From Eledone cirrhosa (Eukaryota; Mollusca; Cephalopoda; Octopoda; Eledonidae), in the NCBI GenBank assembly GCA_964016885.1, contig OZ024748.1:29167848-29231847 (forward strand): a stretch of 64,000 nucleotides of DNA. The letters run 5' to 3'. Shown here one piece after another: positions 36,834 to 52,200 of this stretch. The translations under genes and the position numbers were made by a program. Below the pieces are notes generated by a model. That model was given only the letters and a program-made list of their open reading frames with translations. It searched no databases and was not told the origin of the DNA. The stretch's first letter is position 1. The number at the start of each line of letters is the position of its first letter.

Positions 36834-37070
36834 ACATTACAACACCCTCACAAGCAGTGGCGATGGTATTTTTCTTAAATTTAAAAGAAACAAATTGGGT
36901 GGAGACTATTATGGAGGTGAAGGTCATGGTCGTTGTAAGTTCATACTTGTGCCATCTAGTGGCAACAATAGAGAAAGCAGGCTCTACTTTATCATAGGTA
37001 AAAGGGAGTTAATTCAGTTTGCGTGTAACTAATTTGTATTAATTACATTTTAAAAGTTTTTTCTTAACAG
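36834..37070 (+). promoter_or_regulatory. SAFB: Upstream region of copy B, possible 5' UTR intron
   Basis: No TATA box or CpG cluster is convincing. A strong acceptor (TTTTTTCTTAACAG) ends at 37070, 46 bp before the ATG, so the first coding exon may be preceded by a spliced non-coding exon. The promoter itself is not located. Confidence 0.35.
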
Positions 37071-37116
37071 TGAGCACTTAAATCTTTCAAAATTTATACA
37101 CATATATCTATACCAT

Positions 37117-37254
37117 ATGATGACCAATGTTAGTGGTGAGATCTCCAGCGACAAGTTAATAGATTTAAGGGTTGTGGATCTCCGCAGCGAACTGGAAAAA
37201 CGAGGACTAGAGAAGACTGGAGTGAAGGCCGTGTTGTTGGAACGACTAGGAAAG
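37117..37254 (+). CDS. SAFB: SAFB-like copy B exon 1 (SAP domain)
   Basis: It starts at tandem ATGs (37117, 37120) and ends AAG|GTAGGA in phase 0. It encodes nearly the whole SAP helix-extended loop-helix ([20 protein letters not shown], then VLLERLGK). An acceptor at 37070 suggests that the exon includes 46 bp of 5' UTR. Confidence 0.92.
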
Positions 37255-40200
37255 GTAGGATATACGTATATAAATATAATAGACGTTTACGATAACCACG
37301 TGTTGTTTATATGTGTAGTATTATAATGATTAGTGGAAATTACGAAACATACCAAAAAAAAACCCTAACAGATCGAAATAAACATACGAAGATTCAAAGA
37401 AAATTACATCTTTATTCGCAGTTTTATAAATAACATTACAAATATGTTTTAAATATATACATAAATAACATTACAAAATAACATTATAAATTGCTCGCAA
37501 TTCGTTCAGAAGAACATTACAAATATAATGTTGTTGATAAACACAATATAAAGGCATAAAGGAGAGAGAAAAAAGTGTGTATTGGGAGGGGGGAGGGGGA
37601 CAGAAACATAAACGACAAAGGTTTTCACTACCAAGTGCGACAATCGGACGTACATCACATCATAAGGGTTAACTAAACACTGAGGCAAGCCAATACGCTC
37701 GCATTGCCACGGGTGGTGGTGAGACTGAGGCGCTGAAACAACCAGGCACGTTCACGGGTTTCACCTGACACCTCTGTAAGTCGAGCCGCCAACTTTTCAC
37801 CTGACACCTCTGTAAGAACTTCGCTGTCAGCGGCTCAATTCCACCAAACGTCTCGAACGCCATAGGCTGGAAAAAATAATTACTAGATAATTCCAGGAAT
37901 TTGCGAATTTTATCCGTTCGTCAGTGACACCCCACATTTACCGTAGAGTCCATGATGTGGGAGGGAGGAAATGAGTCACTGACTTTGGCGTCCCAGATGT
38001 GACACTTATCTCTTGCCCAGGGACAAAGGGTAAGGCCGTCTGGATTCTTCCTATTACTTCTGGATAATCCAACAGGCTCCAGAAACGCGGGGATATTTAC
38101 TCGAGCCAGGGCCCATTTCATGATCAGGTTTAACTCAGTGTAGCGGGCAAAACGACCAGCTTTCAGCTGACAGGACAAACCATATAGACCTGTGGAGCCG
38201 AGGGACCTACCACAGCGACATTTGAGACTCCCCACTCAAAGTGCAATGGAGATGTGATGCTCGTCCTGACTGAGAAGGCCACCAATGTTGCTACAGGCAG
38301 GGCATCAATCCAGTCCCCTGAGACCTTTGCACTTGCAGAAAGTAAGTGACACCTAGAAAATTGATTGGAATGATCAAAGAGAGAGTTAAAAGTTTCCCTT
38401 GAATGCAGATTGTCCTATACTCTGTTCTTCTGTCTATCCCCATCAATAACGGAAACTGACAAATCCAGCTCTCTCCACTGTAGTAAAGCTTCATCCATCT
38501 CCCTGTTGGAACTAGTCCAAGTTGAAAAGGAGAAGATGTCTCCCACTAAAGGGGAGAAAACATGGATAGAGGAAAGAAAGCAAGGTAGAGACAAAGATGT
38601 GCATTTGCGCAGACTGAGACCTCCATACGGTTTGGGCAAGACAGCTTGGTCGTGTGACTCTGGAGAGAATCGGACATTGATCAAACTCTCGAGCTCACTG
38701 AAAATGAGGTTGTTGAAGTGTTGGAGAGACGACAAGAATTTGTAAGAGGAACTGACTCTGAGGAAATACAAGAACTTAGGGATTGACAAATAATTCCTAA
38801 GTATAAAAAAAACCTTGAGGTTTTTTCTAAAAATTGCTCCAGGTTAACCAACTTAGATCGGAAGATGGACTCGAAGGCTTTAAAGGAGGGCTCCCGATAG
38901 GCTTGCCAAGCAAAGTGGTAAAGCTGTGGGGCCCTCTCCTTTACTGAACGGAGGATGACATCCCTACAGATGGAATTGAAAGCATTCCTGAGATCTAATT
39001 TGAGGATGATCTTGAGGGTTTCAAACGGAATAAAATTCGTAAATACCTGTATTTATCTAGTAAGTATTTTTTCCAGTCTGTGGCGTTCGAGATATTTGGT
39101 GGAGTTGGGCTGCAGACATCAAAGTTCTTTTCATCCCTGGCGGCTTGCCTTACTGAGGTGTCAGGTGATGACCTTGAGGGTGCCTGGTTTTTTTCAACTC
39201 CTTAGAAAGTTATACAATTTCATTGCGGAAGAGTCACAATAGCCATTTTAAACACCAACTGTTATGCATCTGTCATTTGTTTTATTTTATAAATATGTAA
39301 CTTAAAAAATTTCAAAATCCTGTTGTACATCCACCACCACCACCACCTGGTTATTAACATTTATTTCACTGCGTGCAGCAATTCAATTGAAAATAATAAC
39401 ATTAGTATCTTGATTGTAAGATGTACCACGACAAAATACTTAGCTTTCTTTAATACTACAACAAAAAAATAATGGTGACACTACCTCGCATCGTGTGACT
39501 TGCCTAGACAACTGCAGCTGTGAAATCAGTCTATTTACCCTCTACCTATTTCTCTCTTTATAAATATCTATATCTCTTCTACTCTGACATCAAATTCTAT
39601 AACAACTATGGAATTTACACCTGCAATGCTGCGAGTCACCTTAAGAATAAGCGCAACTTTGCCTCTCCTGGTCTTGATGGTGTTACGTACCTGCTTCTCA
39701 AACTTGGTGGGTACTTTCTTCTGCACCAGCTTTCACTCTTCTTTCAATGCTGTCTTAACAATGGTGCTATTCCGGAGCAGTGGAAAACGGCCAGTGTCAT
39801 TCAAAATGGGTGATCACACGTTGCCTGTCAACTATCGTCCAGTCAGTCTTACTAGCTGCATTGCCAAACTGATGGAATCCTGTGTCAGAGAAACATTCTG
39901 GAACTTCTGGAATTCTCACAGCCTTATCCAGCCCTTGCAATTCAGATTTATCCCTAACTCCAGCTGCTGTGATCAACTTATTGAGTTTCTTGAAGACATC
40001 ACCAGGATCACTGATGGCGACTCATGGGTGGATGTTATTTACGTTGACATTGCTAAAGCTTTCAATTCTGTGCCACTCAAAAGACTTATGGCAAAACTCT
40101 CTGCAATGGGTGTGAGAGATGATCTTTTTAACTGGCTGATGTCCTTCATTCTTAGTTGAAAAGAGGTAGTCACGGTTGTAAGACAGCATTCTCCACCCTA

Positions 40201-43200
40201 TTAGATGTCATCTGGTGTACCACAGGGATCTGTTACTTTCTTAATATATATTTTCCACATTTATTTACCATCTTAATTACTAACCTTGATATTTTGGTTG
40301 TTAAATGTCAATATAAGAAAATTAGTTAATATTTTGTTATTAGTGTTGTCTTATTTAGAGTTTATCGACTACATAGTTGTGATAATGGGGATTCCACTAA
40401 CTGTATTGTACTTTTTTTATCTGTTTATTACAGGCTCTGAAAAATGAAGGTGGAAGTCTAGGAAGTGAAGGCAAATCAGGCGCAACTCCATCTCGTAAGT
40501 TAATTTTTATTTTTAGACATTTTGATTCCTTTATTTTCTTTGGTTGTATAATTTTTTCTGACTTTTGGGTTAGCATTGTTGAAATAACAATGTCATTTTT
40601 ATTTAATATGCTATATTTTTATTGTGCTAGTGTGACACTAAAATATATTATTTTTCAGAAGATCTTGCTGCTTTGGCTAAAATTACGGTGAGTTTTTTCT
40701 TGTATTCTGACTTTTATAAAAATTTGACTGAAACCATGCTGATTCACCACTTTGATGGGATTTTGTTTGTCATATTGATCCCAGTACTTATTTTATTAAT
40801 TGCTTTTTGATGAACCGCAAGCTCTGAAAAACACACATGCAAACATATACGTATGGTAGGCTTCTGTATAGTTTCCATCTTCCAAATTTATTTAGTAGTC
40901 AGGTTTTAAATAAAATTTCATAAACAAATTTTTTATCACAATTTTCTCTAGACACTTTCATTTTCTTTGTCTCATTTCTATCACACACACTTCCTCTGTT
41001 AACTACAAATAACAAATTATATGTGTCAAAGTTAATATATATTTATTGTCAATTCTAGTACAGAACTGTGTGCTGGGTGGCCTGAATCTCTGCAAAGGCA
41101 TGTGTTTGGAATGCATTGCATTCATTTTATAAATAGGCTCTTTCGTTGATCAAACAAGTAGAAATTTTGTTGTCGGAACCAACAGTGGTCTAACACACAC
41201 ATAACACTTCGTAATTAGTCCTCCTCTCTGCAGAGAGGTGCATCCTTGTGAAATAGAGAGAATACTTCGCTGATCTACTAAACCTGATCACAACAACATC
41301 TTCTGATGTACATGAGGTGCATCTGGGAGCAGTGACTAATCTCTGAGACAGGTCACAAGAGTGGTTAAAGAGCTCAAACCTGGCAATGCTGCTGGGGATG
41401 ATGAAATCCAGTCCGAGAGGTTAAAAGCCTTAAATAAAGAAGGTATTCTCTGGCTGACTCATGTGTGCCAGGTAGCCTGGATCTCTGGAAAGACACCTAA
41501 ACAATGGCAATCAGGAGTGATAATCCCAATTTTCAAAAGGCGACACGAGAGGTTGTTCCAGATACAGAAGGATTTCTTTCTTAAACCTACCCGGTAAGTC
41601 TATGTTAGGTGTCTGGGATGCAGGGGAGATTGCCAAATCCAAGCTAGCTGATGAAAAGTGCAGTTTTTATCCAGGACGCAGCACAACCAACCAAATACTT
41701 ACAGTGCGGCATGTCTTTGAGAAATTGTGGGAGTATTGCCAAGAAGTATATTCTTGTTTTGTGGACCTCGAAAAGGCATATGACCATGTTCCTCGAGATC
41801 TGCTGTTGGAGGTTGTGCAGGAGTATGGGATCAATGGTCAGCTTCTTGTTTCTCTGATGTCTCTATACGAATGCCTGAGTATTTGGGTTAGATAAATGGT
41901 GCTAAATCGAAACTATTCAATGTGGGAGTCGGACACCACCAAGGGTACTTAATGTCACCTCTCCTGTTCATTATTTACATGAACAGAACTGACATGCGCA
42001 GCTGGGTTAGAAGTGGTATCACGACTGACAGTTGTAAAATCAGTTGGCTGGAATTTGCAGATGACATGGTGTTACTTAACTCGACAGAAAGTGATCACCT
42101 ACATGCACTTGATAGGTTTGATGCAAAGTGCAGAATGGTTGGAATGAAAACCAGTGCTGCGAAAACTGAGACACCAGTCCTCTCAAGGAAGCCTACATGT
42201 GAATGGAGTTCACTGAAGCATGTAGAGAAGTTCAAGTATCTTGGGGCCATGTTCACAAGTGATGGATGGCTAAATTAAGTGCAAAAATTGCAGACATCAG
42301 AGAGTCACTCTAGGTAGAGCTGCTACTTCTTGGAATAGAGAGATCACAGCTCTGATAATAATAATAATAATAATGAAATTATTGTGTACAGTGCTCAGGT
42401 GCACTACAACTCATCAAAGGTGCATGTATAGTACATAGAATAATGTACAAATGTCAGGAAAATGAACAGTGTATGAGTCATGATATAATAACAATAACAA
42501 TAATGAAATATTGTGTACAGTGCCCAGGTGCACCACAACTCATCAAAAAAGTGCATGTACAGTACATAGGGCAATGCACAAACATCAGTAAATGGGCATG
42601 TGGTTAGAATGTTTTAGGAAAGAATTGCTAGACAAATTTCATGGGCAAAGTCAACCAACAGGAGACCCAGGGGAGGTCCCTGAGCAAGATGGTTGGCTAA
42701 CATCCATGAGCTTGGCTGGGTCTTGCTTGCAGATCCAGCAGGATTAGTTGGAGATTGTTGCTTCTGACAGGACCCGCTGGAAGGAGTGTTTAAAAACTCT
42801 TCCCCCATGACCCTCTCAGAATAAGTAGGCAAAGAAGAAGAATTATTGTCAATTTAGGTTGTCAATTAGTGTGTCAATTTTGGTTGTCATTTAACAAGCT
42901 ATACATACAGAATGTTGTATGTATGGAAACTTTTGTGTGAACTTATTTGAAATATTAACATTTTTAGGCACTCTGTGAAGAGAAACTTATGGAGGAAAGT
43001 CAACCCATGGAAGATGGTCATCGTAAGTATCAATTATATAAATAAAGCAATGAGATAGATATAGATTTTGTGTGTGTGTTGGAATGTGTGTAGCTTCTTT
43101 TAACTCTTTAGCATTTGCATTACTCTATATATACTATTGTATTTTCATGGTAAAGGCTTTATCTCACATCATATTGAATCTATGAGATTTTGATATTATT

Positions 43201-46200
43201 TATTTTGAGAGCAATACCTTAACATAGATATAAGTGGCCAGTTATTGCTGCTTTGAACAGAAAGAGAATTCTGGCCGGATATGGCTGGTTTAAATGCTAA
43301 AGGGTTAATTTGTACAACTGATATGTGTGTAACACACTATTATGTCATGTAGTGGTCTGTGTGTAATTGTATTTTAGACTTTGTTTAGATGTGTGCAACA
43401 CAGTATTATGTCATGTGGTGTGTGTGTATTTTAGACTTTGTTTAGATGTGTGCAACACAGTATTATGTCATGTGGTGTGTGTGTATTTTAGACTTTGTTT
43501 AGATGTGTGCAACACAGTATTATGTCATGTAGTGGTGTGTGTGTAATTGTATTTTAGACTTTGTGTTGTGTTTGAAACAGTATTATGTTATATAGTGTGT
43601 GTAATTGTATTTTAAATTGTTTAGATCTATGAAACTTAATATTATGTTATATGGTGGTGTATGTCTTGATCTAATGTATTATTCTAATTTCCAGAAAATG
43701 AACTTACTACAGACAATATGGATAAGGTTGGTGAACTTTATCAATATATTTTTATAAATTTATGTCTTCCTCTATAGACACATACAATAGGTGCAGGCAT
43801 GGCTGTATGAATAATCCTTTTGATATCAACCCAACTATGACTGGCTCTGGTTTTATGATACCAATCCAGCTAAGACTGACTCTGGTTCTATGATACTAAC
43901 CCAACTATGACTGGCTCTGGTTTTATGATACCAACCCAACTATGACTGGCTCTGGTTCTGTGATTCCAATCCAGCTAAGACTGGTTCTGGTTCTATAGAA
44001 CAAAACCACCCAATTTAAAGGGTTCCTATTTAGATTAAGATCTTCTAACATAATTTTATATATGAACCATATGTTAAGTTACCATCTTAGTAAATCCTTC
44101 AAATTTCTTCATTAATTAATTTCATTATAAATGTAGTGACCAAAGGTTTAAGGAATTCACTTTGCAACAATGTGGTACGTTAGGCAAGTGTCTAATGAGG
44201 GGTAACCATGGGTATTATAGTAATACCAGGATGATACAAGAGAAATAACATAAGTTTTGAAGATCAGTAGAGTACTAAAGCTACAGTTAATCCTTTAAAC
44301 ATTATACTTTCTGTTAATCCTTTAAACATTATACATTCTGTAATTCTATTAAAGTGTTCAAATTTTAATTAAAACTTTGGACTGAAATCTGATTATTACA
44401 TGCTAGATAATATTAGATTTCAGTAGCTAAATATTTCTCTTTTATTATGAAATTAAAAATTAATTATTTTACTAACCCTCTCATATTTCCTAATTATTTC
44501 CGTAATTTAAACACAAAGGTAGTTTATTGTTAGAAATATTTTCATAAAAGATTTAAAGGACAAGAGTAGAAGAGTTCAGTGATAAGAGATAACAATAAGA
44601 TCCTTTCTCATCATATTTTGTTTGAATTTTCAGAAAGAAACAGAGACATCTGATGTGGCATTGGCTGATGTCTTTCTAAACACCACCAATCCTGATATTA
44701 CTGACAATCAGATACTTTCAAGTGATACAAAACCATCAGATATGTTGGTAAATGACACCTTTGATAAAGAAACTAATACTGTTTTGCAGGTAAATCTACT
44801 TTTGTTTTACATGATAATACTTTAACCCTTAATTACCTAATTTTTATTTTTTTAAATCATTTTGAAAATGAGGAATTTGGAGATATTTAATAAGAGGACT
44901 GACTTTCTTATTATTAAGCTGGTGTTTAGAACATAACTAGTTGTCTTACATAAATTTATTATGGAATGTTATTAAATAAATACAAACACTTTAAAATAAA
45001 TTAGTTTGTATTATAGAAGTAAATACATTTCCAAGTGTTTTTGATTCACAATTGTTAAAATATTATATTTGTAAAATTAGTGTAACTATGATAAGCTGTT
45101 AAAATTACTAGCCACAAATTAATAAATTAATCCTTTTGATACCAATCCAAACAATTTATTTCTACTATGTCCATGTATTGTATATCATCAGTTGTTGTTG
45201 TTATCAGATATCTTCTTCTCTATTTTAGGAAGAAGCTGATGATACATTAAAGGATACCACAGGTAGGAAATTTCAGATTCAGTAAATTTTTAGAATAATC
45301 TGCTTATTGTTGTTATACTTTAGTTGATTTTCTTTCAGTTGTTTCAGCCTCTCTTCTTTCTTCTCCCATAAAAAATAATAAAACTGGTCCAAATATGGTA
45401 TTTTCATAAACTGTCTTTTTATCTGTTATTCCACTTATGTTATAAGTGACATTTTATATTAATTTTTTAATTGACTATTAAAGCTAGTTACAGACTGTAA
45501 TTTTATCAATGATAGATATATTGTAAGAAAAGACTTATATTAAGTATGGTTTATACAAGATTTTACTTTAGGAGGAACTATATTGGTTCATTGTATGGTA
45601 ATCAACTACTAATCTAGTTTGTAATGTTATTTAAATATCAACATCCTATAATAATATAGCAGAAAATATCTAAAAATGGGTTTGGTAATTCAGATTGTTG
45701 TAGACATTTGCATTATAGTAACAACATTAATTTTTTATGTGATGCAGTCATTGTGCTGTTTTGTATTTTTTAAGAATGTATTTCTAGTGTGGTTTCATGT
45801 GATATATAATGTTAAAATTAAAAAAGAATTTACTGCCATTCCACAACTACTTTTCACACTAACAATTGGTTTCTACAGTTATACATAATATCTCTATTAA
45901 AGGTATTTATCTCTCAATCATTTAGTCCACCTAGCTGTAAATAGGTACCATACTGTTCTTGACTGAAGGCTATTTGTTTGCTGAAATCCCCTTATGTAGC
46001 TAGAAAAAGCAACAAGAAATCCTGCCAATGTATCATCTCTTGAATAACATATATGAAGACAATATTACAAGAGTTGTCCCCTATATTCTAAGTTTCCAAT
46101 TCAGCTTAATATGATTGATATTTTAAGAACTGTAATGTATGATTGTGTGATGTTCATGCCTTTCTCAGTAATATCAGTAATATGAAAGTGAAATATTATT

Positions 46201-49200
46201 TACAAACAGGGATTGAAGTCAGGTTTCAGTTAGTTTTTCAAATGCTGCCTCTTTGCCAATTATTGCTACAAGCAAAATGTATGATGTAGAGAAAATGTGA
46301 TGTGATGTCATTCACGTGATTCATAACAATTTCTAACGTGAGAAAAGAATCAAACCTAGTATACGTCCATCCCACGCCTTCCAGGGCAGGTCGCGGGCCA
46401 ATCATCAGTTTTTACGGCATGAAATGGAGACTGCAATATAGTTTTCGAACAGGCCCCTCTACCTAAGGCCTGAACGTGTCCCTTGTTAACCCGCGTGAAG
46501 GACGATGTGGTATGGTTTTTTTTCGTACCTCTCACAATATTGCTGTTTTGGTGGTCTTATTTGCGCCAGTCACCAATCTGGTACTTTGTCAAACCCGCGA
46601 ACACGACTTTTTTATTGGTGGCCTTTACTTGCCTCATCATAGCAACATCACTAGGTTTTAAGAGTTTTCTTGGGAGCTACTGGTGACTTTAAACACAGAA
46701 AAATAAATTTGGTGAAAAACCTATTGTGATATCCCAAATTCAAGGATCTGAGAATTGATAAAATTGCTATTATATTAAAAATGGATTATATAAAAAGAAA
46801 GAGCATAAACTAGGTTTTAAAATGATACGTAATTTAATGCACTGTTAGTTTTTATTCTTATCAGAATGTTGAAAAAATAAACATAAAACCTGCGTGAATT
46901 TCTGAACAACATAGTACATCATTATTTTGGCAGTATCGGTAGAGGGTCGGATGCTATGCTTTGCCGCATAGAGTTACGGCCCTTTATGATCTGTGTTCAA
47001 ATCCCGCCAAGGTTAACTTTGTCTTTCATCCTTATGGGGTCGATCAAATAAAGTACCAGTCACGCACTGGGGTCGATTTAATCGACTTTCCCCTCCCCCA
47101 AAATTGCTGGCATTGTGCCTATATAAGAAACTATTATTAACTAAGGCGGTGGATTGGCAGTATCGGTAGAGGGTAGACGCCTTTGCAGCATAGAGTTCCG
47201 ACCCTTTATGATCTGAGTTCAAATTCCGCCAAGGTTAACTTACGGGTCCTCGATAAAATAAAGCACCAGTAATGCACTGGGTAATTGCTGGCCTCGTGCC
47301 AGAAGTAGAAACAATTATTAACTCATGACAACATAACCTCAAACAATTGTTTAAACAACAATTTCATTTCCATTCTAATATTAAAATAATGTATATAATA
47401 AATAAACATACACTCCAGGTAATGGTAAGTTGAGAAATTTTTTTTCTGTATACTATCAGGAAATATAATGGGGTTTATGTGAATTTAAAAGTTGTATGTA
47501 TTTATATGTGTGTGTGTGTGTCTGTTGCATGCATTTGTCTTGAGGCTAAATTTCATTTAAGAGAGAAGACATTGAGAATATGAATTATTCTTCAGGATTT
47601 CAAGTCTTCTATCCAAACACACACACACAAACATATATATATATATAAGTTTAATTGATACATAAAAATATATACCGATTGTGTTTCTCAATAAAATAGC
47701 TTGATGAACATTAATTAGTTCTTAGGACATTCAGCCATAGAATTTTATCATACCACTTTATGTAAGTATTTTTACACATTATATTTTCTTTTGGCCCTAC
47801 TAATTAGGAATTTTAACTTTGCCATCATAAAATGAGTATATCTTCTTACAATATAATTTAATCAGTGTTGGGTAATCGAAGCAATCCACCACTAATGGTG
47901 TAATCAGGTGGAAGCACTCAACATCATGGATGCCACAAGGTATTACATATATGGTATCAGAGTATCAATTTTAAGAAAAAGAAGAGAGACTATTTCACGT
48001 ATTCAACATCAGGATGATGTAATGGAATAAACTGATGTTGAATTGTGATACCATCTCACTTTCTTTTTTTAATATGTATATATTGTGCATGTTTGTGTGT
48101 TCATGCATTTGCCTAGATTCAAAATAGCTGAATTCAGAAGTCATTGACACCTCTGCTCATTCTTCCAGTATTTTCACATCTTTGAACAAGACACTTCTCT
48201 AGGCATCAGTTCTTCCAGATGTGGAGAAAAACCTCCACATATGGATATTTGGTTGTCTGCCAACTGACATCCTATTCCAGAACATATTCAACACTCCTCC
48301 ATGATATGCTATAGAATGCTGCATTCCTTATGGATCCATGGAAAATAATGTAATTTATGTAAACGAAATACAACACCTGAAAAATTTCTGGATAATTGAT
48401 GACTTGATCATGAGTATCAAACTTTACTACAAACCATTTTATTGTCTCTCTCATTAAATTACTTACCATTGCATTAGCAGTGTAAACATGTCTGAATTTA
48501 CTGAAGCCATCCCATGGTTAACAGTATAATACATACATAAATATATATGTATGTGTGTGTCAGTGAGACATTTGTGGTATTTTTCTCAAGAGTCTATCCA
48601 GTTCTATATTTTCTGAGAGCCTGTAGCTTAGTTTTAGTGTTTTGTACAACTACTTCAGTTCTATTTTGAATGTGTTGAAGACAATATCACTGAGGATATA
48701 TGGAGTGAAAATTTGACACAAAAGTTTCTATTTGAAATGTAATTATTATCCATATTTCAACTGTAGAGCCTATAGTCTATTAATCCTATAGGATTGCTAG
48801 ACTAAAAGCTTTAATAGTAACATTTTATTTATTGCATTCTTTCTTTTCTACTTAAACTCTCTGCAGAACACAGTCTGTTGTGGAGTGAGGTTTAACAAGT
48901 TTTCATTTTATATCAACTATTTCATTCTAAATTAACTTTCTATAGCACCGCCAGTACTGTCATCTTCATCAGTGGAAACTAACAGAAAAGAAGAAAACAG
49001 TGGATTATCCTCATCAGTGGAGAGAAACGATGCTAAGTCTTCACTCCCAGGGTATACTTTAAAGGGAGAAAATGGTGAAAAGTCCCCACCAGACAGCAGG
49101 ATGACAGCAACTCCACCACAAAGTTGTAATGAACTTAAAGGAGATGATGTGACCAATAGAGTTCTCTCGGATAGTTTACCTCCAACACCCACCAGTGTAC

Positions 49201-52200
49201 CTTGTATAGCTCCATTTACATTAAAAGACACAATCAGTATGGACACTTCCACCACTCAACAGAGTGAAGAAAATGAATCACTTATAGTGCATATTGATGA
49301 CACTCAGAATGATTTAGATGCTGACCTTGTGGCATCCAAAACAAATAATGGTAAAATAGAGAAGACACCAAAGGACAAAGTGAGTGGCAAAAGTGAAGTG
49401 AAGAAAATAGATGGAAGCACAGTTGAGGAAAAGGCTAAAGGTAAAATTGAAGGAGGGCAAACTGAGAAGAAGACTGATGAAAAGAAAGATGATAAAGATG
49501 TAAAGTCGAAGAGGTTGGTTTTCAAGTCATCTTTCCCACTGCTTTGATTCAAAGATGTCATTAGTTAAATGATCTTACTTCTCGGTAACAGATGTCGACA
49601 CCTTGGCTAAAACTGGGGTCTACAACTGCCAAAAGGAACAGTTTCTCTGGAACTATAAGTTAACCTATCTAAGTAGGTTTTCTTCAGAGAGCATCCTTTC
49701 GTGGTTAATTGTGAGTTATTTAAAAAAAGAAGATATGTGAGTATGTGTATCTGGTTTGATTGTAGATTTAACACCAAACTACTACTACTACTAATAATAA
49801 TAATAATAATAATGTTAGACATCTCTCTAGTCTTCATAAGGCATGATAATATATTGTAATAGTTGTATTATAGGATTACTATTAAATAAGACATGGCCTG
49901 GGCTATAATTGACTAAAACATATCTGAGATATCTTTTCATCAGTTTCTCATATTTGAGACTACAATGCAACTGTTGAGAGGCCAGGATTTCTCTTGGCTT
50001 ATGTGCTACAGTCTCTAACAAATTGATAAAGCTTGTGTATTTGTTGAGTAAACACATATGATGATACCAATGAAGATGTTTGGTAGATAATGATGTGTGT
50101 TTATAGAAGTAAATATTTATACTTTAGATGATTAATGTGAACTATAGTTCATGAAATGAAAAGGGGCCAGCAAATGGTTTGGGAGTTGGCTGGGGATAAG
50201 GAATCTTAGTTGGAGTGTGATTACATGAGATGCTCAAACTCACATATTAGGAGATTTACCAAATTATTGAAGTATTATCCACTGGAACTAATTACCAATA
50301 TCATGAAGCAAAACTAACTGTTTGGATGAAGATGACAATAATGAAGAGGAGGAAGCCTGAGTTCTCAAGAATAAAATTTAAAAAAACATATTGATGAATT
50401 TGTGGATGTCAGATAATAATTTCTCTGACAAGATAGAAATTGGATGATGTTTGAAAAGATTGAAGACTGAGTTAATGGTTCCTGTATTCCAGCCATATTT
50501 CTGCTAAACTAGCAGTTAGTGTTTAGGGAATTGCACATTATATGCTGACCTCTTTTTAATTTCCTGAAGACTATAGTTCATGTATTTCTGTACATTTTTG
50601 ATAACTGTTAGTTCTTTATTGCTGGTGTATAATGTCAGTTGTTAACTAATTAGTAATCCATTCATTGTCTCAACCAATAATTCCATTACAAATTAGTGCT
50701 TTTGTATTCATTTATATCTAAAATAGATAAATTGCTAGTACAAAAGCACATTTTAATAAGAGGTAAGCTTCTTTCATCATTACATTTTCCCACTCACATA
50801 TATTATTAATTTGATATTAGTTATAGAAATATATTTAACTATGTATAACATTTGTTATGCTTTGCTAAATATTAAAGTTACGTTGTCACATCATTCTTAT
50901 ATAATAAGTATGTCTTTGAGTATATATGTATATGCATGTATGTGTGTGTGTATTTTGTTTATTTCAATATATATCTGTATCTGTATATTTAGATTGAGAA
51001 CCCTAATATAAAGTGGTATTGTGTGGGTTTGCAAGTTCAATTACAATTCATATAAATGATGAAATTATGTTCCAAAATTCTCCCTTTACATTTACTTTTG
51101 ATGATGTTGATGATATTTCTAAACCATTGTTTTGTTGTTACAGTTCTTCAGTTTCTAAACCAAAAGTTGTCAAAAATATCAAAAGTAAGTTTTTGTTCAC
51201 ATTTTCTCTGATTTTTGCTTCTTTTCTAAACTTATTTTAACATTTTGATATATTTGAGACATGGTTATTGATATATTTCTGTGTTTAATAGGCAACAACG
51301 AAAACAGTCCAAATTTGTGGGTCAGTGGTCTTGCTTCAACTACCTGTGCTACAGACCTTAAATTGCTTTTTACCAAATATGGCAAGGTATGTTGATTGAA
51401 ATATGTTTAGTGTTGTTTATGTCCAGTTTTGTTTAAACTGGTCATGTGTATTAGTGAAGTCTGCTGGCATTGGTTGAACTGGTCATGTGTATTAGTGAAG
51501 TCTGCTGGCATTGGTTAAACTGGTCATGTGTATTAGTGAAGTCTGCTGGCATTGGTTGAACTGGTCATGTGTATTAGTGAAGTCTGCTGGCATTGGTTGA
51601 ACTGGTCATGTGTATTAGTGAAGTCTGCTGGCATTGGTTAAACTGGTCATGTGTATTAGTGAAGTCTGCTGGCATTGGTTAAACTGATCATGTGTATTAG
51701 TGAAGTCTGCTGGCATTGGTTGAACTGGTCATGTGTATTAGTGAAGTCTGCTGGCATTGGTTGAACTGGTCATGTGTATTAGTGAAGTCTGCTGGCATTG
51801 GTTAAACTGGTCATGTGTATTAGTGAAGTCTGCTGGCATTGGTTGAACTGGTCATGTGTATTAGTGAAGTCTGCTGGCATTGGTTAAACTGGTCATGTGT
51901 ATTAGTGAAGTCTGCTGGCATTGGTTAAACTGATCATGTGTATTAGTGAAGTCTGCTGGCATTGGTTGAACTGGTCATGTGTATTAGTGAAGTCTGCTGG
52001 CATTGGTTGAACTGGTCATGTGTATTAGTGAAGTCTGCTGGCATTGGTTGAACTGGTCATGTGTATTAGTGAAGTCTGCTGGCATTGGTTGAACTGGTCA
52101 TGTGTATTAGTGAAGTATGCAGGAAGGTAAAGATATACAAAAGCTAAACTGGTATAATTTTAGTTGTTCTCTCTCATTTGCTCACTCCCTCCATCTCTCA

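Noticed and set aside
48932..49255. Minus-strand open frame opposite copy B exon 8
   Set aside because: The plus strand is a spliced exon with phase-consistent junctions and SAFB-like charged content; the antisense frame has no support.
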